50,581 bases of DNA from CAZCGA01 sp964498075 (GCA_964498075.1 CAZCGA010000035.1:1-50581), one strand, 5' to 3'; positions 25,201-34,294 are shown, counted from the stretch's first letter. Program-made: numbers and translations. The notes: generated from the letters alone by a model not told the origin.

Positions 25201-28200
25201 CGACCATTCGCGATGCTTCGGTCGACGAGGAGGTGACCGACGAGCCGTTGAGATTGCTGTCACGCGTGTCGATTCTCATGCAGCAGGCGCGCTTGAGCTA
25301 CGCGGAGCTGCTCGACGTTCTCGAGACCAGGTACGTAAGCCCGGCCGATGCGCAGGCCGTCACCATCGAGCCGCTCGATGAGTGCCAGCCGAGCAAGATG
25401 CGGCTGATCAATCCCACTGCCGAGCACCTGGATCGCATTCACGGCTTCGTTCGGCTGTGGCGGAAGCTGGGGTGGCAGGTACATGAGGTCGACATCGCGC
25501 TGGCAGCTGTGCGGCCCCTGGCAGCGAACGCTGACGAAGTGCTTCGGTGTCTCTCGCATCTCAAACGGCTGCGAGAGCGTCTGGGCCTGCCCATCGATGT
25601 TCTCGCCAGCTGGTGGGGCCGATTGGGGACGCACATCTACCATGCTCACACCAAGGAAGGACAGCCGGAGATCGTTCCCCTCTATGATCGCGTCTTCTTC
25701 AATCCACTCGTTCAGCAGCCGCCCGACCCGGATCTCCGGCTCAATGCCGATCGCACGCAACTCGTTCCCAGTGCCGCCGGCAAGAAGATCAGCGAAAAAG
25801 CGCCGCTGATCGCGGCTGCCCTCGGCATCCGTCAGGATGACCTCGCCCAACTGGTCGCCCCCGGCCGCGTCCCCGACGAGCTCACCTTCGAGAACTTGTC
25901 GCGGCTCTTTAGGATCGCCAAGCTGTCAGCGGCGCTCAACCTTTCGGTGCGGGAGTTTGCGGGCCTGCGACACCTCAGGGACCTCACCCCCTTTGCGAAC
26001 CCGGCAGCGGCGATCGAATTCTGCGACGCGGCGGCCCTCATCCGAGATTCACACTTCACGATCGAAGAGCTGCTTTACCTTCTCCGGCATGAGGTCCTGC
26101 CCGGCTCTCCGGTAGCGTTGTCGGACAAGCGTGCGACCGAGATGCTGGCGCCAATCCGGGCGGCACTCTACGCCAAATGGCGAGAAGCGGGCACCGACAT
26201 TCGCTACGAGGACTTGGTAGCCCGACTGGCCAATGTCGCAGTGGTTCACGTCGCGGAGCTATTCAGCGTAAGCCGCGAGACGGCGCACCTGCTGCTACGC
26301 AGCTACCTTCGCCACCCAGGCGATGCGGCGAAGTACGCGGCCGACGTTCTCATCGATGCTGACTTTGTCAAAGGCAACGAGCCTGATCCAGCCAAGAAAG
26401 CCGAGCGCGACCCAGCCAAAATACCACTGACCAGCGCAAAGTTCCCGAAGCAATTCGAAGTCATCTATCGCTTGCACAAGGTCGGGATGCTGTGCTCGCG
26501 ACTCGAAATCGGTGCGATTGAGCTCGCATGGCTCGCCGCTGCCGGACACGCACCCGATGCCATGGCGGCCTTGGACCTCGATGCCCTGCCGGTCGATCAG
26601 GTAGTCGGCGCGAACGATCTGTTCGAGGGCTGGCGGCGACTTGTCGTGCTCCTCCGGATCCGCGGTCGCGCGCCCGGTGCTGGTGCAATGCTCACGAACT
26701 ACGTTGCCGCCGTGACCCAAGCAAACCTGCCCGCCGCCCAGGCCGTGCTTGCCGACGCGCTTTCGTTGTCCGCCGACACCATCGCGCGCGCCGCGCAGAC
26801 CCTCGGCATCAACATCTCTGACGACTACCGTAATCCGCTCCGCCTTTCGGACCTGCTCGACCTGCTCATCACAGCGAAGCGGCTCGGGGCCACCGTCGAG
26901 CAAGTGACCGCACTGACCCGCCCCTCCCCCACATTCGAGGATGCTGCGGTGGCACGCGAGCTTCTACGCGCCAGGTACGGGGCGGAGCACTGGCGCGAGC
27001 TGCTCAGGCCCGTCTCCGACATGCTCCGGCGCCAACAGCAGGACGCGCTCGTAGACTACCTGGTGGCCCGTGATCGGCTGCGCGATGCCAACGACCTCTA
27101 TGAACACTACCTGATCGACGTGCAGATGGCGCCCTGCATGCTGACCACCCGGCTCCTCCAGGGCATCGGTGCCGTCCAACTCTTCGTGCAACGCTGTCTG
27201 TTGAACCTGGAAGAGAAGTTCGGCGTATCACCCGACGCCATCGACCGTACGCTTTGGGAATGGATGAAGAGCTATCGGGTGTGGGAGGCAAACCGCAAGG
27301 TCTTCCTCTATCCGGAGAACTGGCTCTCGCCCGAGCTACGCGACGACGAAACGCAGCTCTTCGGTGAGCTGAAGGGTGCGCTGAGCCAGAATGAGCCGAC
27401 CCACGAGCACGCGAAAGACGCGCTGCTGACCTATCTGGACCAGCTCAACGAGGTGGCGCAGATCATGGTGCTCGGCATGTACGAGGACGTGCACGACGCC
27501 CAGGGCGCCGCGGGGGACGTACTCCGCACCCTGTATGTCGTCGGGCGCTCGCCGAACCAGCCGTATCGCTACTTCTGGCGAAAGTGTGACTCCTTCGGCG
27601 ACGCTCGGATGCAGTGGAGTGGGTGGGAGCGCGTCGACCTGGATATCTCCGGCGATCACGTCATGCCCTTCGTGTTCGAAGGAGATCTCCACATCGCGTC
27701 GCCGATCATCAGCAAGGGGCGGAAGGACGAGAACACCGAGCGGTGGGAGGTGAAGCTTGCCTGGGCGCGCCGGACAACGCGTGGGTGGAGTCAGAAGAAG
27801 GTGAGCCGCGACGCTGACGTTCTGTACGCCGACGTCCTTCCAGGAAAGGACGAGCACGCTAGCTTCACGTTTCGGGTCGAGTCGAGCCGTGTGCCCATAG
27901 CGCTGCCGGTAACCGAGGACGGGAACGGACGCGATCTCACGATACCGGCTGAACAGGTCAGGATTCACTGCTACGCGGCCCAAAATCCACAGACGTCCAG
28001 CAGGATCGTCTTACGCGGCGACTCCAAACTAAATTCGCCCTACCCGTTTGCGTACCTGACGGTGGCCGTAGATGCTTTGGTCGAGTTCGGTGCAAAGGGG
28101 TCGTACGACTACGCACGCGGGGCCAAGGTAGAGCTCGTCGTTAATGCGATGGCCCCGGGCGGCCTGCGTGTTGAGGGGACGGTCCCGATGTTCCCGACTA

Positions 28201-31200
28201 ACAACGCCGGTAGATCGGTCTATACCTTCACCGCTCAGAACGCCGAACAGGCTGCCTATCTCAAGGGCCTCACGTACGGAGTGCGGGTCACGTACCCTCC
28301 CGACGACCCGAGTAGGGAGCAGTATCGAGAAACGTCCTTGGATGCCAACAATCCGGGATGTCTTTGGTGCCCCGAGTTTGTGTTCGCGCCCGCACACGGC
28401 GATGCGCCGCCGGCGGCGGCGGTGGATCCTGAGCGTCCGGTCGATATGTCGCCGCTCGCTGACTTTGTTCTGTCGTCGCACGCCGATGCGACGCTGGTCG
28501 TTGCCGCGGCGCGCCCCATCGAGTCCGTCGACGGCGCGTTCGCTTATGGCAACGGCTACCGGGAGGAAGCGAACCGCAACGAGCCCGCGCCACTAAGGCT
28601 GGGAAGCGCCGCCGATCTGCTTGCGCCGACCGTGTTCACGCAGACGCCGGGACGGTTCTTCATCGCACCCGCTACGCCGAGCGATTCGGCGAACAACTTC
28701 ACCGGCCGCCTCTGGCACTACCGCGATGAGGTCGGGAGGTACTACCTCCACGTTTCGGCCAGCGCCGAGGTCTCTCGGCGTTTGCGCCTTGCCGATGGCC
28801 ATCCGCAACTCGACGTCTCAAGGCCTTCGGGCGCGGCGGGCTTGCCGTCGCTTTACGCAGGTCATGTGCAGCCGAGCCCTCAGTGGACCGTGATCACGGA
28901 CGGCCATCCATACGCGGGCCTGTTCAGGTCCGTAGCCGGTGCTGACCTGGCATCTCTCTACTCGTCTCGTTCGTTGCAAACGGCCAACGACCAAGGCGGT
29001 CACTTCGCCCTGCACGCCCCCACCCGTGCCCCACGATCTGAGTCGCTCAAGGAGGAGCGCGTTAGCTTCGACCTACGCTCCCCATATGCGATCTACAACT
29101 GGGAGGTGTTTCTGCACGCGCCGTTGCTTCTGGCGGAACACCTGTCCAAGGAGCAACGCTTCGAGGACGCACAGCGCTGGCTACACTTCGTGTTCGATCC
29201 GACGACGAACGAGCACGAGCCGGGTGTGGCGCGATTCTGGCGTTTCGTGCCGTTCCGGTCCCCCAACGCCGGGCCACCTATCAAGACACTGCTCGAGTGG
29301 TTGGCGAATCCACACGTCGACACGCCAGAGAAGGCTGCCCTTCGTAATCAGATCGAGTCATGGAAGCGCCAGCCGTTCCGCCCGCACGCGATCGCCCGCC
29401 TACGGCCAAGTGCCTATCGGTGGCGGGTCCTGTTCAACTATCTCGATAACCTCATCGCCTGGGGCGATCAGCTCTTCCGGCGCGGCACGCGCGAGTCGCT
29501 CAACGATGCGACGCAGCTCTACGTGCTTGCTAAGCACATTCTCGGGCCGCGTCCACGCCCGGTTCCGCCGCGGCGGCAAGCGCCGCCGCTCACCTACCGT
29601 GCGCTCGCCGGCTCCTGGGACGACTTCGCGAATGCGTGGTACGCGTTCACCGACAATCCGCTGGTCAAGGCCTGGCTGGAGCATATGGAGTGGCTCCGAG
29701 AGCACGGCGGCGTCGGACCGCAGAGCGGCGACCACGGCGACACCCGTTTGCTCGCGTCGATCGGCACACTCTACTTCTGCGTCCCCCACAATGAGAAGCT
29801 GCTTGAATACTGGAACCGCGTGGAGGACCGCCTCTTCAAGATCCGCCACTGCCGCGACATCGACGGGGTAGAGCGCGAGCTTCCACTGTACGAGCCGCCG
29901 ATCGATCCCGAGCTCCTCATCCGGGCCACCGCCGCCGGTGTGGACATCCAGACGGTCCTCGACGATCGAGACGCGCCCCTCCCGCACTACCGCTTCAACC
30001 TGCTCGTCCAACAAGCTGCCAGCGTGTGCGCGGAGCTCAAGTCGCTTGGCGCTGCGATTCTCACAGCGATGGAGAAGCGGGACGCGGAGCAGTTAGCAAT
30101 GCTCCGGTCGAGTCAGGAAGTGGAGTTGCTCAAACTCGTGCGCGAGGTCCGAAAGCAGCAGCTCGAGGAGGCGCGCAAGAACCTGGATGCACTGAGAGCA
30201 AGCCGACAACTCGCCGCCGATCGTTACCACCAGTACCAGCGCCTGCTCGGAAGGACGCAGACAATCATTCCGCCAGAAGGCGAAGCGGCGTCGCTGGAAA
30301 CCCTCAGCCTTCGCCTCGCACCTGCGGAAGACCAACAACAGACGTTGGCGCTCACGCATAGCGAGAGCGACCAGCTGGATCGGCTCATCGAAGCCCAGAT
30401 GTTCTCTTTATTCTCGGGAATCTCCAGCACCTTGGCTGGGGCGGCGTTCATCGTGGGTGCTATTTATGATGAACCCAGTGGCTCGGTATCGAGGAAATCG
30501 CAGGGCATTGGCCATTTCTTCAACACCGCGGCCAGCGCCCTAAACGCGGCTTCGGGCTACGCGAGCGGTTTCGCTACCCGGGACGCCCTCTTTGCCGGCT
30601 ACGAGCGGCGGCGCGACGAGTGGGCTTTCCAGAGCAACCTTGCCGCGAGGGAACTGCAGCAGATTGACAAGCAGATCATCGCCGCTGAATTGCGGGTCGC
30701 GATCGCCCAGCGCGAGCTGGAAAACCACGACCGCCAAACCGAACAGGCGCGCACCGTCGACGACTTCATGCGGGAGAAGTACACCAACCAGGCGCTGTAC
30801 TCCTGGATGGTCGGCCAGCTCTCTGACGTATACTTCCGGACCTACCAACTCGCGTACGACGTCGCCAAGCGAGCCGAAAGGGCATTCCGCTTCGAGATCG
30901 GCCTTCGGGACGCCGAGTCCGACTTCATCCGCTTCGGCTATTGGAACAGTCTACGCAGTGGGCTCCTCGCGGGGGACCGTCTGTCGCATGATCTCAAGCG
31001 GATGGAGCTGGCCTACCTCGACCGCAACGAGCGCGAGTACGAGATCACCAAGCACGTCTCTCTCGTGCTTCATGCCCCAATGGAACTGGTGCGCTTGAAG
31101 GCTAACGGCAAGTGCACCGTGAGCCTACCCGAGGCGCTCTTCGACATGGATTACCCCGGCCACTACATGCGGCGTATCAAGAGCGTCGCGCTCACCATCC

Positions 31201-32144
31201 CCTGCGTGACGGGTCCCTACACGAGCGTCAACTGCGCGCTGACACTTGAGAAGAACCGCGTCCGCACCACCAATGAGCTCCAAGCGCTCCCGTACGAGGA
31301 ACAGGCCGACGATAAGCGCTTTATGCATGACTTCCTCCGGAAGCCACAATCCATTGCCACAAGCCACGCCCAGAACGACCGGGGGACTTTCGAGCTGAAC
31401 TTCCGCGACGAACGATACCTACCGTTCGAGGGAGCCGGCGTCATATCCGACTGGACGATCAAACTGCCGAAGGAGTGCAACGCCTTCGATCTCGACACCA
31501 TCGCCGACGTCATTCTCCGCATCGATTATACGGCGAAGGGGGCCGATGGACTACGAGACGAGGCCCTCAAGGCCGCGCAAGCCGTCGCATTCCCAGCGCA
31601 GGCGAGCTTGCGGAGAATGTTCAGCCTACGGCACGAGTTCGCCACGGAGTGGAACCGCTTCCTCTCTCCACCGGCGGCTGCAGGCAAGCACTCGATCGAG
31701 ATCGACCTCGGGCCGGAACGATTCCCGTACCAACTCCGTGGCAGGAGCCTCACCATTGAAGAGGTCGACCTATACTTGAAGTTCCGGGACGATACGGTAA
31801 CCGTCAACGGGCAGATCAAGACATTCTGGGAGCTTTTCGACAACAGCGAGATCGAGGTAAGCCTCGCGCCGCCCGTGGTGATCGCGGTGGGTGCGGTAGC
31901 TGCTGACGGAGAGATCAAGCGCGACCCCAACCTCCCCGGACTGCCACACGGCGTCGTGAAGGCAAAGGGCGTAGTGACGTCGCTCGGGAAGTGGCGACTC
32001 GAGATCGATGGCCAGAAGCTTGCAGCGGCCGACCTGCACGCCGCCCTGCGCAACCGCGTCACCGCCAACGGGATTACGTGCCATTACCTGAAGCCCGAGG
32101 TTATCGAGGACCTCATTCTGATCTGCCACTACGCCGCCCAATAA
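22221..32144 (+). CDS. tcA: Tc toxin subunit A (TcdA-like pore and receptor-binding subunit)
   Basis: A 3307-residue TcA, well above the roughly 2500 of Photorhabdus TcdA1. Residues about 13-108 form a transthyretin/carboxypeptidase-regulatory-like beta-sandwich (VRGRVKAASGEPLADGIVRA). The VRP1-type signature is near 567 (CRHCRSVLSPAAYFVDLLEF, then RRPDLVDLELSCENT). The ABC-toxin N-terminal/neuraminidase-like region is near 1735-1800 (LNEVAQIMVLGMYEDVH). SPYAIYNWEVFLHAPLLLAE is near 2288, and coiled coils lie near 2617-2660 and 2800-2855. A hydrophobic pore-type segment (FSLFSGISSTLAGAAFIVGA) is near 2730, and the TcB-binding domain is near 2965 (FDMDYPGHYMRRIKSVALT). In the family, TcA pentamerises, binds the target cell and injects the TcC tip. 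There is no Sec signal, as usual. GAGGG lies at 22211-22215, five bases before the ATG. Confidence 0.92.
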   Translation: MPNRDRELRTQPPSDEPFVVRGRVKAASGEPLADGIVRAFDCDLRHEEQLGETITDGAGRYEIRYGAEQFRRVEKSSADLVVRALDARGRELAASPILFNAGPVTTVDLVVGIQGRGSSEYERLVAEVAPLLDGVALHELTDQDLDFLAGDTGLDRKKFAWLRESAKLERGTQRASEETRARTDVTDDVGVESPLSADVFYAWLTQGLPSDAWALWSRPADALTTALRSAIDRNIVPARLRDRLEIIEEEIQRRTVAAVLQSAPKDNPPSLGDLLGTMPRPLASGAQVEVARAVSETWAGDDELLRRLQDAGLDPKQVTDVHRTLRLAELTMGNLALVKSLQKKTQGDEDVSLGSLATLERDQWLDLAFEHGAPRGVQLTGEAYARRLEEQVEALHPTAVLERRLRDGSLYIESPGFSEVGTFLHRNPDFDIASSNIETFAPRARFDSNRDAVVDALRKLQRIKSLSATWDEAGVLIDAGLGSALDVAHLGPDRLRKVVDGGIEPERADVIFKHAKAAHDTGIALMVHALPRFSPDGTAVLKPKDDAPDLSTLRDYPTLQGLFGSLDYCVCRHCRSVLSPAAYFVDLLEFLKRSPGALGALLARRPDLVDLELSCENTETKLPLMDLALEVLENAVALPLTVELPDGLDGAAALLQNPLPAAITTVLQRTTLDLGERLKAEKEPRQLLIGTMTQWTVTDRHRRWTLHHFARGFYAHRPSPLPSRKMALEGIDVEAFIKALDEGRVINDAKHQFEALLAPPAGEGRRLRPSYQVERLEAGRRWKVTYTLSAVAVVTGNDRVGRLELQTVTGDRIVEPKEYSLAGITATERALEKHAIGGVLAGHLPLNRPYVIKDLEPARGRWMIEIPPQELELQYVSERLEVAALAYQSSNQIEEDLQASPENRNPAAYDQLRAATFPWSLPFHLPLAELRAFLNRAGTSRLQLMDLCKPSERLRDDAIAREVLGLSEEEARLITEPPDRAKIWGLRLDGNNRATIRDASVDEEVTDEPLRLLSRVSILMQQARLSYAELLDVLETRYVSPADAQAVTIEPLDECQPSKMRLINPTAEHLDRIHGFVRLWRKLGWQVHEVDIALAAVRPLAANADEVLRCLSHLKRLRERLGLPIDVLASWWGRLGTHIYHAHTKEGQPEIVPLYDRVFFNPLVQQPPDPDLRLNADRTQLVPSAAGKKISEKAPLIAAALGIRQDDLAQLVAPGRVPDELTFENLSRLFRIAKLSAALNLSVREFAGLRHLRDLTPFANPAAAIEFCDAAALIRDSHFTIEELLYLLRHEVLPGSPVALSDKRATEMLAPIRAALYAKWREAGTDIRYEDLVARLANVAVVHVAELFSVSRETAHLLLRSYLRHPGDAAKYAADVLIDADFVKGNEPDPAKKAERDPAKIPLTSAKFPKQFEVIYRLHKVGMLCSRLEIGAIELAWLAAAGHAPDAMAALDLDALPVDQVVGANDLFEGWRRLVVLLRIRGRAPGAGAMLTNYVAAVTQANLPAAQAVLADALSLSADTIARAAQTLGINISDDYRNPLRLSDLLDLLITAKRLGATVEQVTALTRPSPTFEDAAVARELLRARYGAEHWRELLRPVSDMLRRQQQDALVDYLVARDRLRDANDLYEHYLIDVQMAPCMLTTRLLQGIGAVQLFVQRCLLNLEEKFGVSPDAIDRTLWEWMKSYRVWEANRKVFLYPENWLSPELRDDETQLFGELKGALSQNEPTHEHAKDALLTYLDQLNEVAQIMVLGMYEDVHDAQGAAGDVLRTLYVVGRSPNQPYRYFWRKCDSFGDARMQWSGWERVDLDISGDHVMPFVFEGDLHIASPIISKGRKDENTERWEVKLAWARRTTRGWSQKKVSRDADVLYADVLPGKDEHASFTFRVESSRVPIALPVTEDGNGRDLTIPAEQVRIHCYAAQNPQTSSRIVLRGDSKLNSPYPFAYLTVAVDALVEFGAKGSYDYARGAKVELVVNAMAPGGLRVEGTVPMFPTNNAGRSVYTFTAQNAEQAAYLKGLTYGVRVTYPPDDPSREQYRETSLDANNPGCLWCPEFVFAPAHGDAPPAAAVDPERPVDMSPLADFVLSSHADATLVVAAARPIESVDGAFAYGNGYREEANRNEPAPLRLGSAADLLAPTVFTQTPGRFFIAPATPSDSANNFTGRLWHYRDEVGRYYLHVSASAEVSRRLRLADGHPQLDVSRPSGAAGLPSLYAGHVQPSPQWTVITDGHPYAGLFRSVAGADLASLYSSRSLQTANDQGGHFALHAPTRAPRSESLKEERVSFDLRSPYAIYNWEVFLHAPLLLAEHLSKEQRFEDAQRWLHFVFDPTTNEHEPGVARFWRFVPFRSPNAGPPIKTLLEWLANPHVDTPEKAALRNQIESWKRQPFRPHAIARLRPSAYRWRVLFNYLDNLIAWGDQLFRRGTRESLNDATQLYVLAKHILGPRPRPVPPRRQAPPLTYRALAGSWDDFANAWYAFTDNPLVKAWLEHMEWLREHGGVGPQSGDHGDTRLLASIGTLYFCVPHNEKLLEYWNRVEDRLFKIRHCRDIDGVERELPLYEPPIDPELLIRATAAGVDIQTVLDDRDAPLPHYRFNLLVQQAASVCAELKSLGAAILTAMEKRDAEQLAMLRSSQEVELLKLVREVRKQQLEEARKNLDALRASRQLAADRYHQYQRLLGRTQTIIPPEGEAASLETLSLRLAPAEDQQQTLALTHSESDQLDRLIEAQMFSLFSGISSTLAGAAFIVGAIYDEPSGSVSRKSQGIGHFFNTAASALNAASGYASGFATRDALFAGYERRRDEWAFQSNLAARELQQIDKQIIAAELRVAIAQRELENHDRQTEQARTVDDFMREKYTNQALYSWMVGQLSDVYFRTYQLAYDVAKRAERAFRFEIGLRDAESDFIRFGYWNSLRSGLLAGDRLSHDLKRMELAYLDRNEREYEITKHVSLVLHAPMELVRLKANGKCTVSLPEALFDMDYPGHYMRRIKSVALTIPCVTGPYTSVNCALTLEKNRVRTTNELQALPYEEQADDKRFMHDFLRKPQSIATSHAQNDRGTFELNFRDERYLPFEGAGVISDWTIKLPKECNAFDLDTIADVILRIDYTAKGADGLRDEALKAAQAVAFPAQASLRRMFSLRHEFATEWNRFLSPPAAAGKHSIEIDLGPERFPYQLRGRSLTIEEVDLYLKFRDDTVTVNGQIKTFWELFDNSEIEVSLAPPVVIAVGAVAADGEIKRDPNLPGLPHGVVKAKGVVTSLGKWRLEIDGQKLAAADLHAALRNRVTANGITCHYLKPEVIEDLILICHYAAQ

Positions 32145-32214
32145 CCAGTTGCAGGCAACGGAGGGGCAGCTGGGATAATGGCGAAGTGTCCATGAACCGG
32201 GAGGAGCGAACCAG

Positions 32215-32673
32215 ATGTCAGTCCCGATGACGATTGCACGACCGGGTATCCACCATGTGTTTGATGACTTGAAGAATCTTGACCTAGTACTGGGAGTCAA
32301 GAACACAGTGCACGGGATGAGAGACACAGAAGGCCCGAGAGATCTCTCATCCGTCAACGCCCACGGCCGCTTCTCTCTCGTCCTCCAGGATTGGGGGGCG
32401 ACCGGCCGTGAGACGTTGGTCGCGTACGTCCTGCCCGGACACCTCGCTCCGACCGGGGAGCCCAGTGTCCATGTCCACGTGGATTGGAACAGTGCTCGGT
32501 TCCTCCGGGTCGAGGACTTTCGGTTGCCGCTGATTGGGACCGATGTCCGGATAGCCTTTGTCACTGATTCCCCCGGTGGCGACGTCTTGCTTGGGTTCTA
32601 CGCAAGGAAAGACACGCCGACATTTCAGAGGTTCATCAAGAACTGGCAGATGGGCGACTCGCTCCTACCGTAA
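32215..32673 (+). CDS. Hypothetical protein downstream of TcA
   Basis: A 152-residue soluble protein with no signal peptide or membrane segment. ATG at 32215 is preceded by a strong GGAGGAG ribosome site, 70 bases after the TcA stop on the same strand. The middle (FSLVLQDWGATGRETLVAYV, SVHVHVDWNSARFLRVEDF) looks beta-rich and ends in an amphipathic helix (TFQRFIKNWQMG). I do not recognise a family. Position as the last gene of the toxin unit makes an accessory or immunity role possible. Confidence 0.6.
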   Translation: MSVPMTIARPGIHHVFDDLKNLDLVLGVKNTVHGMRDTEGPRDLSSVNAHGRFSLVLQDWGATGRETLVAYVLPGHLAPTGEPSVHVHVDWNSARFLRVEDFRLPLIGTDVRIAFVTDSPGGDVLLGFYARKDTPTFQRFIKNWQMGDSLLP

Positions 32674-32784
32674 AACATCGTGACGCCGGAGCTGCGGCCT
32701 CGCGGCGGTGATTGGCGACGCGGCAAAGGGCGATGTTCACTCGGCCGCCAAACATTCATAGCCAGCTCCAGACAGGAAACCGGA

Positions 32785-33266
32785 ATGGGGCTGTGGGGGT
32801 TCAGCGCGGACGGCTACGTGCAGAGCTTGGGCAGGGCTCGCAACTTCCGTGACTTTGCAAGCGAGGATCCCGAGATTTTCCTGATCCGAGGATTCGTTGC
32901 CGCCCGAGACGGAACGGGACTCTGGGCAGTGACCAGTGACGGTCACGTGAACACCCTTGGAAGGGTCCGCGACTTCGGTGACTTCCCCGGGGGTGGAACC
33001 TGCTGCTCAGGACTGGTCGCCCCAACGAACGGCGAGGGCCTGTGGAGGTTCAGCGCCAACGGCCACGTGCAGAGCCTCGGCAGCGCACCAGACCGGGCGA
33101 CCTTCCCGCTCCGCTGTCGGGAGACGGCTACACCTCGATGGTCGCCACACGGAGCGGCCACGGCCTCTGGACGGTCACAGAAGGAGGGCACGTGGGCACT
33201 TTGGGCGACGCGGTATTCCTCGGTGACCTGAGTGACTCGGGTGTCTGCCTAAGCTGTGTCCCCTAG
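32785..33266 (+). pseudogene. Decayed copy of the secreted repeat protein at 11264 (5'-truncated, frameshifted)
   Basis: It encodes the same repeat pattern (GLWGFSADGYVQSLGRARNF, GGTCCSGLVAPTNGEGLW) as residues about 190-293 of the gene at 11264, and ends in the same LSCVP. The signal peptide and first repeats are missing. Near 33090-33097 one base has been lost relative to the intact copy, moving the reading frame; the conserved end (GDGYTSMVATRSGHGLW to LSDSGVCLSCVP) continues in a second frame to the stop at 33264-33266. Nucleotide identity around the break is high, pointing to a recent duplication. A sequencing error could explain the frameshift but not the missing start. Confidence 0.8.
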
Positions 33267-33268
33267 GA

Positions 33269-33443
33269 ATGGCTGTCAACGAGCGCCGCGCCGACTTCGT
33301 GCGCCTGATGCGTGAGCTGCGTCCTTACTTACCCGCGAACGTCCCCACGAACGTTGATCTTCTATGCGTGGCTCGGAGGTCTGTTTGCGAAGACGCTGTT
33401 GGACCTGTTGCTGGAGCTCACGAAGAAGATCTTTCGGGTGTAG
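33269..33443 (+). pseudogene. Small frameshifted gene, about 57 codons (unknown)
   Basis: The frame opens with MAVNERRADFVRLMRELRPY and reads well to NVPTNV. An extra base at about 33356-33358 then shifts it, and the protein-like continuation IFYAWLGGLFAKTLLDLLLE, then TKKIFRV, runs in the next frame to TAG at 33441-33443. The rejoined product would be about 57 residues: a charged helix followed by a hydrophobic helix. The family is unknown. Together with the frameshift 260 bases upstream, this marks a decaying or error-prone patch. The original frame stays open to 33574 but looks non-coding. Confidence 0.45.
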
Positions 33444-33594
33444 CCCGCGGAGGGCTTGCCGCCCATCCAGCCATTCTTCCGTTCAGCTCTGGAGCCCGGC
33501 CGCCGCGTCCTCTGCTCTGTTTGATCGTGCGCGAGATTACGGGCTGCATGAAGACGAAGCGGCGCATGGAGTAGAAGGCCCATCGTGCCGCGGT

Positions 33595-33649
33595 CGGCCC
33601 GCGAAAAAACGGCCCGCGAAAAAATCAGGGCTCACGTGACGGCTTGACA
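33595..33649 (+). promoter_or_regulatory. Promoter region with 15-bp A-tract tandem, GGCTCACGTGAC and TTGACA
   Basis: Two tandem copies of CGGCCCGCGAAAAAA (33595-33609, 33610-33624) precede one GGCTCACGTGAC (33629-33640). Three bases later comes TTGACA (33644-33649), then 17 bases, then CTAGTA. This is a good sigma-70-type layout for the gene at 33719. The operator-like 12-mer is identical to the pair before 11264, suggesting shared control of two secreted Cys-rich proteins. Nothing else is seen in 33444-33718. Confidence 0.5.
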
Positions 33650-33718
33650 ACCTGCCCGACCCGGCACTAGTAGGGCAGTCGGTCGGACCCGTTCGATTAA
33701 CGGTGGGGACAGGGTCAC

Positions 33719-34294
33719 ATGAGAACGGTTCATTGGCTGGTCGCCGCAGCCACGCTCGCCTGGATCGCAAGCCGATCTCCGTGGGGGTGTGCTGCTCCGG
33801 CGGCGGCGCTTCTAACCCCGAGAGCCTCCGATACACCGACACGGACGGTCGCTGCCACCCGAACGCCCACGCCAACGCGAACCCGCCCGCCGACCCCCAC
33901 ACCGACACCGACGCGCCGGCGCGGCGACGCTCCTCCCATCCTCGGCTGTTGCGACTCGTTCAGCGGAGGCGGGTGCGTCTCGCCGATCACCGAGAGGGCG
34001 TGCAAGGAACGTGGCGGCACATTCGTCGCCGACGCGGAGTGCGACGTCCGCAGCGGACGATGCAACACGCGCAAACCCACCCCCACCAGCACGACGACAC
34101 GCTCACCCACGCCGACACGTACGGGCCCCCGAGAGAGTGCGTGCTGTGAAATCGAAACAGAGCTGGTAGCGCTGTGTCTGACCGGGACGAAACCAATGAA
34201 CTGCCCCGGCGTGCTCGTCCCCGGCGGCACATGCGACGAGTCCGGTCAGCGTTGTATCCGTCCCACAGCCACCCCGACTCCGACGCCGCCGTGA
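33719..34294 (+). CDS. Secreted Cys-rich protein with Thr-Pro linkers
   Basis: A 191-residue exported protein. An N-terminal hydrophobic segment (TVHWLVAAATLAWIA, then WGCAAPAAA) acts as a signal peptide and may include a lipobox-like Cys. Three Thr-Pro-rich linkers (TRTPTPTRTRPPTPTPTPT; KPTPTSTTTRSPTPTRT; the C-terminal TPTPTPP) separate two small modules with paired cysteines: CCDSFSGGGCVSPITERAC, and CCEIETELVALC ending near CDESGQRC. The arrangement suggests disulfide-bonded surface modules on flexible, possibly glycosylated linkers. No family is recognised. It shares an upstream operator-like 12-mer with the repeat protein at 11264. Confidence 0.65.
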   Translation: MRTVHWLVAAATLAWIASRSPWGCAAPAAALLTPRASDTPTRTVAATRTPTPTRTRPPTPTPTPTRRRGDAPPILGCCDSFSGGGCVSPITERACKERGGTFVADAECDVRSGRCNTRKPTPTSTTTRSPTPTRTGPRESACCEIETELVALCLTGTKPMNCPGVLVPGGTCDESGQRCIRPTATPTPTPP

